DNA of 64,000 nucleotides. Origin: Dioscorea cayenensis subsp. rotundata. Taxonomy: Eukaryota > Streptophyta > Magnoliopsida > Dioscoreales > Dioscoreaceae. Of the stretch, positions 49,442-61,067 are shown piece after piece. The position numbers were made by a program, and so were the translations under genes. The stretch spans positions 1,505,699 through 1,569,698 of the forward strand of contig NC_052477.1 of the NCBI RefSeq assembly GCF_009730915.1, given 5' to 3'. The notes under the pieces are model-generated. The model had not been told where the DNA came from and did not search any database. It was given only the letters and a program-made list of their open reading frames with translations. Position 1 is the first letter of the stretch. Each line of letters begins with the position of its first letter.

Positions 49442-49641
49442 GTTGACTAGAAGTCAACAAGAGGTAAAAGAAACACAATACATTCCACTAAAGAAAGCAG
49501 TGGTTGATAATAGTGAAGCTTCCAAGAGGAAGAGCAAGAATGTTGGTGCAAAGAGGGAAGTAGTAGTGATTGATAGCAATGAAGCTGCCAAGAAATATGG
49601 AGGGAGTTCTTATAGAATTTTCTTGAAGGAAACAAAGCCTT
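49442..49641 (+). pseudogene. Third copy of the small-protein gene, truncated and interrupted
   Basis: Compared with the intact copy, about 200 bases holding the TATA box, start codon and first third of the protein are missing: the W-box palindrome is followed almost directly by ACACAATACATTCC, which in copy 2 lies in codons of the YFPT region. The remaining frame reads KKAVVDNSEASKR, then KREVVVIDSNEAAKKYGG and SSYRIFLKETKP. The copia element then enters after GCCTT. The frame resumes after the element at 54851 (LGLKRKTIK) and runs into the assembly gap, so its end is not visible. Confidence 0.7.
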
Positions 49642-50585
49642 TGAAGGTTTATAGCACGACCACTCCACCCAACTTGAACAGCAACCGTCGGCCTGGTTTT
49701 CGAACACACCGGATCCTGCAACAAATGAAGAGACTGTTGGAAATTTTGATCTAATGTTGGAGTAAAACAGGAACGGGATGATCGAGGATTGAGGCGCATG
49801 CGAGCACATCGCCCCTAAGAACAATTTCACTCCTTTGCAAAGGCGACGAGAACACGGATGGCGTTGTTCTCCAGGATTCAACAGTCATGCCCATGCATCC
49901 GGCCAGTATATATGGTGAAGCCGTTCTTTAAAAAGGCGCAAAAAAATTAAATTTTTTTAAACATAAGATAAAGGGCAAAAAGGTAAAAAACCTATGGGAC
50001 GTGATCGACCCAATAAATCTTCCTACGTGAGTTCGGAATTTCTAAGCTAATTTCGAATCAAACCCCGAAATTTGCACCCCTCTGCACTGTAGAAGAGAGC
50101 ATAAACCACTCAAAGCAAGGTTAAAGGATAATGAATAGTACTATATATAAAGTGGATGAATTCCTCAGAAATTAGAAGCAATGTAGTACTAAACCTTAAG
50201 TAGGAATGTTTTGAAACAATATGGGCCTAAAGAATATGGGCCCTCTAACAGAGACCACCACTAGGCTCTTGGCAAGATTAGAAGAAGCACAAGAACTGGA
50301 ATGCTTCACCACTTTCATTCAAAATGCAAAGTAAAAGCGAACATAAAAAGAAAAGTAAAACAAGAAAAAGTACAAGAGAAAGTTTGGACAATATCCGGTC
50401 GAGATATTCATCATTTCTATAGATCACTTCAGGCTAGCGTGCATCTCTATACTATGGAGCAGGCATGCAACCCATGTGTCAGAGTGGAGAAACAAGCCGG
50501 ATGGCTTTAGCAATGAAAGTAGTCGACTCGGTTGAAAAGTCTTCTCGCACCAATACACGAACCTCGTATGGATTATAGCCCCACA
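49642..50585 (-). repeat. 3' LTR of the copia element, interrupted
   Basis: Outer parts 49642-49734 and 50256-50585 match the other LTR; between them sits the solo LTR with its duplication. Confidence 0.93.
49735..50250. mobile_element. Nested solo LTR, 516 bp
   Basis: It begins TGTTGGAAATTTTGATC and ends GGGCCCTCTAACA, with GAGAC duplicated exactly at 49730-49734 and 50251-50255. No internal coding sequence. It must be younger than the copia insertion. Confidence 0.88.
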
Positions 50586-50594
50586 AACTCCCCT

Positions 50595-53500
50595 TTAATC
50601 CAAGATACGAGGTTCTAAATCCCTAACTCCCAAAGATTGACGCATGGCAACGAATTTCATGTTTGGTAGGGCCTTGGTTAATATGTCAGCTCTCTGTTCA
50701 CCTGAGCTCACCGATTTTACCACAATCTTCCCTTTCTCAATACATTCTCTGATAAAATGGAAGCGCACATCGATATGTTTGCTGCGACCATGATGCACGG
50801 GATTCTTCATCAGTGCGATGGCAGACTTGTTATCCACGAACACGGTTGTCGGCTTGAGTTTATTCCCAATCATCTCGTTAATAACACTCGCAAGCCAAAC
50901 TGCATGACATGCGGCCGCTCCCGCGGCCATGTATTCAGCTTCACATGATGATAGGGCCACTGTTCGCTACTTATAAGAACCCCATGACACAAGACAGTTG
51001 TTGATGTAAAAGACCATACCACCTGTGCTCTTTCTATCGTCCAGATCACCAGCGAGGTCGCTATTAGAGTAACAGACGAGTTCTTCATCATTTCCTCCTT
51101 TAGTGTATATCAGTCCAAAGTGAATAGTCCCTTTCAAATATCTCAGAGTCTGCTTCATAGCCTTGAGGTGTAATGAGGTTGGTCGCTGCATATATCTGCT
51201 GAGTAATCCCACGGCGAATGACAAGTCCGGTCGAGTGTGTAGGAGATATCTGAGAGATCCAATGATACATCGGTACTCAGTGACATCAATGGGTTCACCT
51301 TCTCCATCCTTGTGTAGTTTTACTTTATGCTCTAGGGGCACATTTACAGCATTACAATCACTCATGCCGAATTGTTCCAATACTTTGTTTGCATAAGCTG
51401 ATTGCCTAAGAGTGATCGATTTCTCCATCTGCGATCAAGGCCTAAGTAGTATGACAAGAGACCCAAGTCGCTCATTTTGAATTCAACCATCATTTGCATT
51501 TTAAACTGGTCGATGTCTTCTCTACTTCTCCTCGTGATGATCAAATCATCCACGTAAACACCGACAATGACTGAGACTTCTTCTCCTTTCTTGGTGTATA
51601 TAGCCTACTCATGGGAACATCTTTGAAGGCCTAGAGTTTTTAGATAACCATCCAAATGCGAATTCCATGTCCTAGGAGCATGATGTAACCCATACAATGC
51701 CTTAGTCAACTTATACACCATGTGTTCCTTACCGGGCACCACGAAACCCTCCGATTGAGCAACGTACACCTCCTCCGCTAAAACCCCGTTCAGGAACGCT
51801 GATTTTACATCCATATGGTGTACTTCCCATCCCCTGTTTGCAGCTAGGGCAAGGATTGCCCGTATAGTATCAAGTCGGGCCACCGGTGCAAAAACTTCTT
51901 CAAAGTCCACTCCATGCCGTTGGACATATCCCTTGGCCACAATTCTAACCTTGTGTGTGAATATCTTCCCCTCTGAGTCCCTTTTGATCTTGTATACCCA
52001 TTTCAATCCAATAGGTTTATGCCCCGGTGGTAATTCGGTCAAGGTCCACTTCATTATCCTTACTCCACTGCCATTCTAAGTCCTCCTGGAATACCACGTC
52101 CCTGCTCACATGGAGTCTGTTGCGGCACGGGTCGTATAGTCGATGGGCCTTGCTCCCTTCTTCTACGCCGAGATATACCATGGACATACTACGGTCGTCG
52201 AGCTTCTTAGGGTGCGGTTCTGTCACTTTTACATGCGCCACGCACCCGAATATTTTCAAATGACCCAAGTGCGGCTTTCTCCCTTCGAGAGTTTCAAATG
52301 GTGTGCAATCCTTCAAGGCTTTTGTTGGCAAATGATTCAACAGATATACAACATGACGCACTGCTTCTCCCCAGAAACTCCCAGGCACATGCATGCTCTT
52401 GAGAAGAGACCTCGCCGTGTCCATGACGGTGCGATTTCTCCTCTCTTCTACGCCATTCTGTTGAGGCGAGTACGGAGCTGTGAATTGTCGTTTGATGCCC
52501 CACTCGTTACACATCTTTGTGAAGCTTTTTGACAATAATTCACCTCCACAGTCCGATCTCACTGTCATTATCTGGCGCCCAATCTGGTTCTCTACTAAGT
52601 TTTTGAATTTTAGAAATTCAGAACACACTTGGTCTTTAGTTTTCACAAAATATGCCCACATCCAGCGAGTACAGTTATCTACCATTAAAGAAAAGTATTT
52701 GTTACCTGCCATCGTGCTTGGTGCAATGGGTCCACATAGGTCTACATGCAGCAACATCAAAGGTTCTTCTGCTCTGAAGTTTGCATGTGCCGGGAATGGA
52801 TTTCTAGTCTGCTTGGAGATGAGGCAGCCTTCGCACACTCTGTTTGGATGAGTGATCAGCGGAAGACCGAAGGCCATATGTTTTTCACATAATTGCTTCA
52901 TAGAATGAAAGTTCACGTGGCCCAGTCTTGCATGCCAGAGCCACGAAGGGTCGTCAATGTTTGCTATGAGGCAGGTGGGTTTACAAACTTCGAGCTTTAT
53001 CTTGTAAAGTCTGTTCATCGTGCGTTTCACGGACATTAGCAAGATCCCATGTCCATCATAAATTCTCAGAAATTCACCAACCATTTCAACTTCATTTCCA
53101 TCCTCTGTCATTTGGCCTAGGCTTATGATGTTGCTTCGAAGCTTAGGTATATAATAGACTTCGGGGAGAACTCGATTATCACCGTTTTTGCACTGAAGTA
53201 GGATGGAGCTTTTTCCCATTATTTCAATTGCGGAACCATCTCCAAATTTGACCATTCTCGTTACGCTTTCATCTAAAATTTGGAACTTCGCACACTGACC
53301 CGTCATGTGGTTACTTGCTCCATTATCTAGATACCAAACATCGCTGTTGAATTGGTCCAACTCAGTGTTATGCAGCTCGGGAAACACTTCATCTTCATTT
53401 AACATAATAGTATCATGCTTCTTCTCACTTCTCAGAGCTTCACCTTGCATCACAGACAACGAAAGAGCAGGTTCATCTTCTTGCACGAAATTAACCTCCC

Positions 53501-54415
53501 CTTCTCGCCTCTCATTCCAGCATTCTGATGCGTAGTGCCCCATTTTATCACAATTAAAACACTTGATATGCTTCTTATCTCTGCTCCCACTGCTACTGCC
53601 TTCTTGATATGATGAGCTGGGAAAACTTCGACCTTTTCTGTCGTGTCCTCGGCCTCTACTGATCCCTCTTCCCCAGCTCCGCCCCTCTGGACTCCCTTTG
53701 TTCTGCTTTTGCACCTCATCACCGTGCCTTTCGCCCTCGCACTCCACTCCTCGTGAGTAAGTAGCAGCTGATCTTCCTGACTGTCATCCTTCCGTATGCG
53801 CTCCTCATACGCTTTCAGTCGACCAATAGCTTCATCAAACAGCATATTGTCGACGTCAACGAGTTGCTCTATAGATGCTACGACTTGTAGGAACCTCCTC
53901 GGAACAGAGCCAAACAGTTTCTTCACAAGTGTGGCCTCACCCAGAGCTTCACCAAGTTCACTGAACTTGTTTGCAAAGGCACTGATTTTTCCAGCAAACT
54001 CGTCGATGGTGTCATTCTCTTTCATCTTTAAAACTTCAAACTCACCCTTGAGTGTTTACACCCTTGCCTTCTTCACCCTATCCACTCCTAGAAACCGAGT
54101 TTTGATGTTGTCCCAGGTCTCTTTTTCGGTTTTCTTCTTGGCTATCTGCAGCAAGATGTCCTCCGGCACAGCTTGGAAGATGCAAGCGCGGGCCATCTTA
54201 TCCTTTCTCACATCCACCGCCACTCCGACAGTTGGCTCTATCGCCTCCCATACTCCTTGTGCATCCATATTAGCTTCCATCTTGATAGCCCAGGTAGAGG
54301 AGTTCGTGGCTGTAAGCATGGGGTAGTGCAACTGCACCACACCCTCCTTTGCTGCTTGCTGGGTGGTGATCTCCATGTCTTCGGGGCGGAGGTATTTTGG
54401 CATGTACTCGACCAA
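50595..54415 (-). pseudogene. Copia gag-pol polyprotein, broken
   Basis: Domain order on the minus strand: gag (54415-53750; a UBN2-type capsid part with ETWDNI), zinc knuckle CFNCDKMGHYASEC (about 53560), protease core LDNGASNHMTG (about 53310), GAG-pre-integrase WLWHARLGH, integrase with HVDLCGPI, RSDCGGEL and NGVEERRNRT, reverse transcriptase from WVYKIKRD to YVDD (about 51560), and RNase H with SSCEAEYMA. This order (integrase before RT) defines Ty1/copia. Stops at 54058-54056, 51607-51605 and 50969-50967 all fit CAA/CAG to stop. Frame shifts occur near 53750, 52040 and 51430. The element could not mobilise itself. Confidence 0.93.
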
Positions 54416-54429
54416 GCTCTGATACCAGG

Positions 54430-54845
54430 TGAAGGTTTATAGCACGACCACTCCACCCAACTTGAACAGCAACCGTCGGCCTAGTTTCGGAACACACCGG
54501 ATCCTGCAACAAATGAAGAGACCACCACCAGGCTCTTGGCAAGATTAGAAGAAGCACAAGAACTGGAATGCTTCACTACTTTCATTCATGACTAAAGTAA
54601 AAGCGAACATAAAAGAAAGTAAAACAAGGAAAAAGTACAAGAGAAAGTCGATAATATCCGGTCGAGATATTCATCATTTCTATAGATCACTTCGATATGC
54701 GTGCATCTCTATACTATGGAGCAGGGCATGCAACCCATGTGCTGTAGTGGAGAAACAAGCCAGATGGCTTGCAATGAAAGGGCTGACTCGGTTGAAAAGT
54801 CTTCTCGCACCAATACACGAACCTCGTATGGATTATAGCCCCACA
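54430..54845 (-). repeat. 5' LTR of the copia element
   Basis: Uninterrupted LTR of 416 bp, TGAAGGTTTATAG...GCCCCACA on the plus strand. Confidence 0.95.
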
Positions 54846-54877
54846 GCCTTTGGGTTTGAAACGCAAAACCATAAAAA

Positions 54878-55877
54878 NNNNNNNNNNNNNNNNNNNNNNN
54901 NNNNNNNNNNNNNNNNNNNNNNNNNNNNNNNNNNNNNNNNNNNNNNNNNNNNNNNNNNNNNNNNNNNNNNNNNNNNNNNNNNNNNNNNNNNNNNNNNNNN
55001 NNNNNNNNNNNNNNNNNNNNNNNNNNNNNNNNNNNNNNNNNNNNNNNNNNNNNNNNNNNNNNNNNNNNNNNNNNNNNNNNNNNNNNNNNNNNNNNNNNNN
55101 NNNNNNNNNNNNNNNNNNNNNNNNNNNNNNNNNNNNNNNNNNNNNNNNNNNNNNNNNNNNNNNNNNNNNNNNNNNNNNNNNNNNNNNNNNNNNNNNNNNN
55201 NNNNNNNNNNNNNNNNNNNNNNNNNNNNNNNNNNNNNNNNNNNNNNNNNNNNNNNNNNNNNNNNNNNNNNNNNNNNNNNNNNNNNNNNNNNNNNNNNNNN
55301 NNNNNNNNNNNNNNNNNNNNNNNNNNNNNNNNNNNNNNNNNNNNNNNNNNNNNNNNNNNNNNNNNNNNNNNNNNNNNNNNNNNNNNNNNNNNNNNNNNNN
55401 NNNNNNNNNNNNNNNNNNNNNNNNNNNNNNNNNNNNNNNNNNNNNNNNNNNNNNNNNNNNNNNNNNNNNNNNNNNNNNNNNNNNNNNNNNNNNNNNNNNN
55501 NNNNNNNNNNNNNNNNNNNNNNNNNNNNNNNNNNNNNNNNNNNNNNNNNNNNNNNNNNNNNNNNNNNNNNNNNNNNNNNNNNNNNNNNNNNNNNNNNNNN
55601 NNNNNNNNNNNNNNNNNNNNNNNNNNNNNNNNNNNNNNNNNNNNNNNNNNNNNNNNNNNNNNNNNNNNNNNNNNNNNNNNNNNNNNNNNNNNNNNNNNNN
55701 NNNNNNNNNNNNNNNNNNNNNNNNNNNNNNNNNNNNNNNNNNNNNNNNNNNNNNNNNNNNNNNNNNNNNNNNNNNNNNNNNNNNNNNNNNNNNNNNNNNN
55801 NNNNNNNNNNNNNNNNNNNNNNNNNNNNNNNNNNNNNNNNNNNNNNNNNNNNNNNNNNNNNNNNNNNNNNNNNNNNN
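54878..55877. other. Assembly gap of exactly 1000 N
   Basis: A round-number run of N is normally a placeholder of unknown true length. It cuts the end of the third small-gene copy. Adjacency of the two sides rests on scaffolding only. Confidence 0.99.
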
Positions 55878-57861
55878 AGATCGAGCAGTAAAAAATGTAT
55901 GAGAAGAAATCCAAAGTTGATTTATCTGGAGTGCACATGAAAAATAAAAATTAATTTTGAGTGATGCTATTTTTATCGAATAGATTTTCTAAATGACGTG
56001 GATGCCCAACTTGTCATCTACATCTACGTTATTATTTTTTTAAATAAACTTCAAAATTTAAACCTCGAAAATCTTTAAATTCTTAAAATTTAAAAAATTA
56101 TAAAACTATATTTAAAATCTTAAACCCAAATACTACAAAATCTATATCCTAAAAATCTAAAATCTTAAACCATAAATCCTATACCCTAAACCCTAAATCC
56201 TATACCCTAAACCCTAAACTAGAAACCACAAACCCCTCCAGTTTAGGGTTTATGGTGAGAATTTTCGGTTTATCATTTACAAGTTTATTTTTACGATTAA
56301 ATGTTTAAATTTAATGATTTAGATAATAAAGAGAAATTATTTTTTTTTTTTTTTAAAAAAGATAAAGACAAAATGACGTGGATGCTGACATGGATGGCAA
56401 CTTACATCAACTTCATTCGGAAAACTTACAAAATACGTGGTTGAGGGTATTTTTTTACTATGTGAGAGAATGTTAATAAGTGTTGAGAACTAATTTTGCG
56501 TTTGAGTCCACTCTTTTTAACTAGGTTGGTCGACAAATGTGCTGGCAGTTCCACCGGTTGGATAAATTTTAAGGTAACTAACTCTATCACACTGGTGTCG
56601 AGCCCCTGATCTACAGTAACGTGTCTATTTATTTATAGATAATCAATGTAACTCCATAAATTTCACACCAAATATTTTCACCAAGAAAGATACACACACA
56701 TTTATGAATTGTTTTTATTTGCTTGAATATTTTTATGGCCGGAAAACAACTTTTAAAATCATGGTTTATAATGACGCAAACATTTTAGTTTATGCAATTA
56801 AAAAAGCACGGAAATAATGAATAAAATATAAGTTATTCCGGATATAATTTTGATAATTAAAATCCTAATTAATATATATATATATATATATATATATGAC
56901 AAAGTCGATAAACGATTAAATAAAAAGATAAATAATTATGAAAGTACATCAGTTACAATAACTTGACTTTTTACGGATAAACCTCTCCCCCATGCGATTC
57001 TAGATGAAAAAATGAGAAATATTTTTCATACATAATGAGTAGTATTTTTCATACGTAACTCCTACATGGGACCCAGAAAATGAATTATAATATGATAGGT
57101 TTGAACTAGAGACGTCTCAATCACAAGCATAGGCAGTTAGTACTAAATTAATTAGCCCACGGTTCCTCTAATTAATATATATTTCTAGCGCACTCATTTT
57201 TAGAGAGAGCTGCAAACATAATAAGATGAATAAATAAATAAATAAATAAATAAATAAGCATAGAAAGGTCAGTTGGTCAGACATTGTTCCGAAGAAGAGC
57301 AGTTATTGGTCTCATTTGTAAATAATTGAAAAAAGGATTATATTTGTTTATAAAATTAATGAATTGTGTTAATTAAAAAAGGCTTAAAAAATTTATATGG
57401 TCATGAGAGAAAAAACAAGACATTTGGTCTAAAATTCTTAAAATCATCATCAACAGCCATCTTAATGATTTTGAGAAATTATTCAAACTTTAAAAAAATA
57501 GCTTAAACCTAATAAAAATTATTATCTTAAATTTATAAATAATAATAATAATAATAATACAAAATTAATCATTTGCTATTTAATTTTTATTTATATTTGT
57601 TTATATATTTTTTTTTTATCCGGGATAAGCCTGATCTCCTAAAATAATAATAATAATAATTTTATTCGAAATTCCAGATAAAAATATGAAAGAAAAAAAT
57701 GAAAAAGTGGATAATGATTCGGATATAAAACAAAAAAGAAAAGGAGAAAAATATATCTTTATCCAGAGATGTCTAGGATTCAAAAATTTATTAGATCGGA
57801 TTTTTTTATATTTAATATATATATAATATATTTAAAAAAAAAAAGGAGAGATAAACATTAA
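55878..57861. other. AT-rich spacer after the gap
   Basis: No gene recognised. The word AAATGACGTGGATGC occurs at 55991 and again at 56381, framing an AT-rich repeat with telomere-like words (56184-56251); this looks like a MITE-type repeat with unclear ends. (TA)n lies near 56872-56896, (AAAT)n at about 57227-57257, and (AAT)n near 57540-57560 and 57642-57660. Confidence 0.5.
56184..56251. repeat. Telomere-like CCCTAAA words and an inverted TTTAGGG
   Basis: CCCTAAA occurs at 56184, 56191, 56205 and 56212, interrupted by TCCTATA, and is followed by GTTTAGGGTTT at 56241-56251 in opposite sense. It lies inside a dispersed AT-rich repeat and is not a telomere. Confidence 0.7.
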
Positions 57862-58357
57862 CCCTTCGTTTGGTTCACGGTATAGTGCAATGAGATTATA
57901 ATGAAATCGGGAATGTTATATGGCTAAGAATATGATAGTAATTTATGATAAATTGGTTAAAAATTCATATTACATAGTAATCAAATTGATAATGTTTAAA
58001 ATTTTCCAAAATACTTTGTGTCTACCATTTTGTGCAAGTTTAAATTTAAAATAAATAAAATTTTGAAAAATAAAAAAATAAAATTTTGAAGTTTAACATA
58101 ATCCTAAAATAATGTTATTCAAATTTAATTTTTTTTTTATCCAACGAATAAAGTATGAAAATTATTAATTTTTAAACAAATGGCATATTTGTCCAAAAAA
58201 TCGGTGGTAATGGGATTACCAAGTTTATTGGTAATTTTGAAGATTGGTAATCATAAATTACCATCAATATTACCACATTGATCAATCCAAACGTGGTAAT
58301 CTATTTAGATTACCATGGCGTGGTAATGTTTCACATTACTGCGAACCAAACGGTGCG
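57862..58357. mobile_element. PIF/Harbinger-like (Tourist) MITE, 496 bp
   Basis: The left end is CCCTTCGTTTGGTTCACGGTA. The complement of the right end is CGCACCGTTTGGTTCGCAGTA. The trinucleotide TAA flanks both sides (57859-57861 and 58358-58360), as is usual for this superfamily. The inside is AT-rich with repeated GGTAAT words and no coding sequence. Confidence 0.7.
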
Positions 58358-58360
58358 TAA

Positions 58361-59436
58361 GGGTGATATCCAATATCAGATTTTTTTTAACTCATATAAA
58401 AAAATCTGATTTTAAATAAAATAATAAAATAATAAATTCCAAAAAAAATAGGAGAGATATCGAATTTTTGATTTTTTTTTTTAAATAATTAATGCGATGA
58501 TTAAAAAAATGGATTAAATATAAATCCGAAAATAAAAAAAATAATAAATATATTCATGAAAAAATCATGAAGTTTGCGAAAATATATATGGTAATAATAA
58601 TGTTTGTTTTGTTTCATTTTTTTTAATCTCAACTTTAGAGATAATGAATCAAACCATTGGCCTTGAGATCCACACCCATGAGATTTTCCATGCACTTCCA
58701 TGCTTGTTTGAAATTTCTCAAATAAAAAAGGCTTGAATGTTCTTTACAGTAGATATACATATTTGTTTTCATGGCATGTTCTTCTTCTCTGCATTGTCCT
58801 GTTGTTTGTTTCCTTTATATGAGACCCTTGTGTTAGTGTCTTTCTTATGTGATAACTAGACCCCTGTTTAGCAAAAAGTAAGGAAAAAATAATATTCGCA
58901 AGCTTAAGATGCTAATGAAAATGTAGTGTGAACAGTATAAATATGGGTTTCATATATTGAAGTATGCAAGATTGATAGGATTAGAGACGTGGTGAATAAA
59001 AAATATTTGGAGATGTAGTTGCCAGAGAAAATAAAATAAAATAAAATAATAATAAAAATTTGAGGATTCATTTGCAAAAGATTATGATTTGAAAAGGGAA
59101 GTATTTAAGGGTTTATTCAAAAATTTAAAGGAATGGTGGCCGCCTAACTTTTTATGGTCCGTTTGGATCACGGAAAAGATTACTTAATTTATGTTTATTA
59201 TAATTTAATTTTATTATTATAATGACTTAATTTATATTTATTATTATTATTATTATTTAATTAAGTCTTAAGTCGGGGCAAAAATGTCATTTCACTTTAC
59301 TTATCGTAATTAAATAGTTTTATTAATTATTTTATTTAATTAAATCTGTGTAGGGGCAAAACTGTCATTTCACTTTTAATTATTATAATATTTAAATGGC
59401 TCAATTTATATTAATTATTATTTACTTTAATTATTA
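58361..59436. other. AT-rich spacer
   Basis: Homopolymer-rich sequence without recognisable genes. A word pair CGTAATTA... / AAAATGTCATTTCACTTT.. at 59282-59300 and 59350-59375 is duplicated (GGGGCAAAA.TGTCATTTCACTTT), a small local repeat. Confidence 0.45.
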
Positions 59437-60377
59437 GGGAAAATTACTGTTCACCCCTCGTAATTTTCAAAACTTCCCAAAAACCCCCTCCTACTTTTAC
59501 ACACGCAGATGGCCATGGGTTGAGTGTTTAACTTACTTTTCACTCACTGCTCACTGCAAATGGGTCCATGTTGTGAAATCCATTTTTGTCCCACTGAAAA
59601 TGGTGGGAAAGGAAAGCGTCAAATCACATCGTATTCGACCTTTTGAAGGAGCTTTACGCTTTGGTTTCGATAAACGATGCGAGGAGTTGCATTACGTCTT
59701 GTTGTTCTCCTCGTTATCATACACGAAATATATAAATCGGTTTACTCGAGCAGAAAATGAAATTGATTTACCGGATTGGATTGGTCGCACTTCATCTTCA
59801 AAATGGTATGATCGATTTTATTGTCGAGCGAGCATGTGCCGATTGATAGATCTTCTCGTTTATGGTTGTAAAAGTTGTATTACGACGAGAAGAGCGATGA
59901 TTCTGACGAGTTCGTTTCGTTGTAAAAGTTCTTCTCGATTTATGGTTATCTATTTGTATATTTTTAAATAATGTTTAACTATTTGCTATTATCCGGTTTA
60001 AATATTTTTACTAATATGTTTTAATAATTGTCGTATCCGTTTAATACTTCCCAGTCTCCGTTTAACATTATCTTTTACATGTATAACTATTCGTAAGCGT
60101 GTAAATTCTCAAAAGTCTCTGCGTAAAGCGGTGATCTTTTTCGTTTGATCCGAATTGTTGGCATGTGGCACGTGGCGAGGGTTATGGTATCCGTCGTGAG
60201 AATTAATGGCGGCATTAATTCTTATGCGCGATAACTATCAAATTTCCGAACACCCGATTCGTTCTCATCGATCGATGTCGGCGATATGCGTTTAACTTTT
60301 TCTCGAGATCTGAAGAGTCGACTGCTTGTGGACTTAGCGCCATAAATAACCGGGAAGAACCCTACCCCATGGACGAC

Positions 60378-60730
60378 CACTCCTCGTCGTCCTCATCATA
60401 CTCCTCCTCCTCCTCTTCCTCCTCTTCCCATGAGACGACCACTCTCTACGAAAGGATGTTTCGTGAGCCTTCTTCCTTATCTTGAGAATCGATTAGCCGT
60501 AATCACTCGAACTAGTTAAACTATCTTTTCGCCCTGAGCCGAAATCCTCTCATAATTGCACGAATCCGGAGGATTCTCCAGACGGTGGATGAGCGGGGAA
60601 AGCAATTAAGAGAAGCGTTTCGACTTGGGTAAGAAAAGAAGTTTTTCACGTATTGCGTGATTGCGGAGGATTCTCGAGAGGAGGAGATCGTGAAACATCC
60701 TTTAAAAGCTGAGGTTGACATTTACCACTT
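60378..60730 (+). pseudogene. Unidentified broken coding-like stretch
   Basis: ATG 60370 opens a serine-rich run and ends at 60484. Beyond it, two other plus-strand frames give charged, helix-like peptides: ARIRRILQTVDERGKQLREA (about 60557-60620) and EDSREEEIVKHPLKAEVDIY (about 60665-60725). Read together they look like one protein with frameshifts. I do not recognise the family. Confidence 0.3.
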
Positions 60731-61009
60731 GAGACTTTCTATTAGCGTTTAAGAAAATGACGTGGGTGTGTCTGACTATTACGTTACGTGTTTAACTATC
60801 GAGGGATCGCATCGTTTTAAGTCCTACACGACACATTGATTAATAGTCGTTTTCATGAATGTGTGTTGTTTAACCTTTTTAATGTTATACGTTTTGCGGG
60901 TTCGAGTTGATCGCTTGTAGTCATCGGCTACGTGAGCGTTCGAATGTCTGAGACACTTGTTTCGTTATCACGAGGGTCAGTCGTGAGTGTCCCAAAGTCC
61001 CGAGCGGAC

Positions 61010-61067
61010 GTTGTAAATGTTGTAAATGTTGTAAATCTTTGTAAATGTTGTAAAATGTTGTAAATCT
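61010..61067. repeat. Minisatellite of GTTGTAAAT units
   Basis: Six to seven imperfect copies of GTTGTAAAT, some with a TCTTT variant between them. Confidence 0.85.

Larger units (their letters stand above)
49642..54845 (-). mobile_element. Ty1/copia LTR retrotransposon with nested solo LTR
   Basis: Two LTRs (49642-50585 including a 516-bp insertion, and 54430-54845) flank a gag-pol region on the minus strand. The element ends are TG/CA, and the target duplication GCCTT is exact (49637-49641 and 54846-54850). The primer-binding site TGGTATCAGAGC (complementary to initiator tRNA-Met) lies at 54427-54416, two bases inside the 5' LTR. A polypurine tract AAAGGGGAGTT precedes the 3' LTR at 50596-50586. 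The LTRs differ by a handful of substitutions and small gaps besides the nested insertion. Confidence 0.96.

Noticed and set aside
49447..49881. Minus-strand frame of 144 codons across the third small-gene copy and LTR
   Set aside because: It crosses the boundaries of three unrelated insertions, so it is accidental.
52027..52851. Plus-strand open frames over the copia integrase
   Set aside because: Antisense shadows of the pol region.
54588..55940. Open frames of 350-450 codons on both strands across the N run
   Set aside because: They consist mostly of unknown residues produced by translating N.
56184..56251. Telomere or chromosome end
   Set aside because: Only four interrupted CCCTAAA words inside a dispersed repeat, with an inverted copy next to them.
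60370..60486. Short serine-rich protein gene
   Set aside because: A TCC/TCT low-complexity tract explains the composition; no support for expression or homology.
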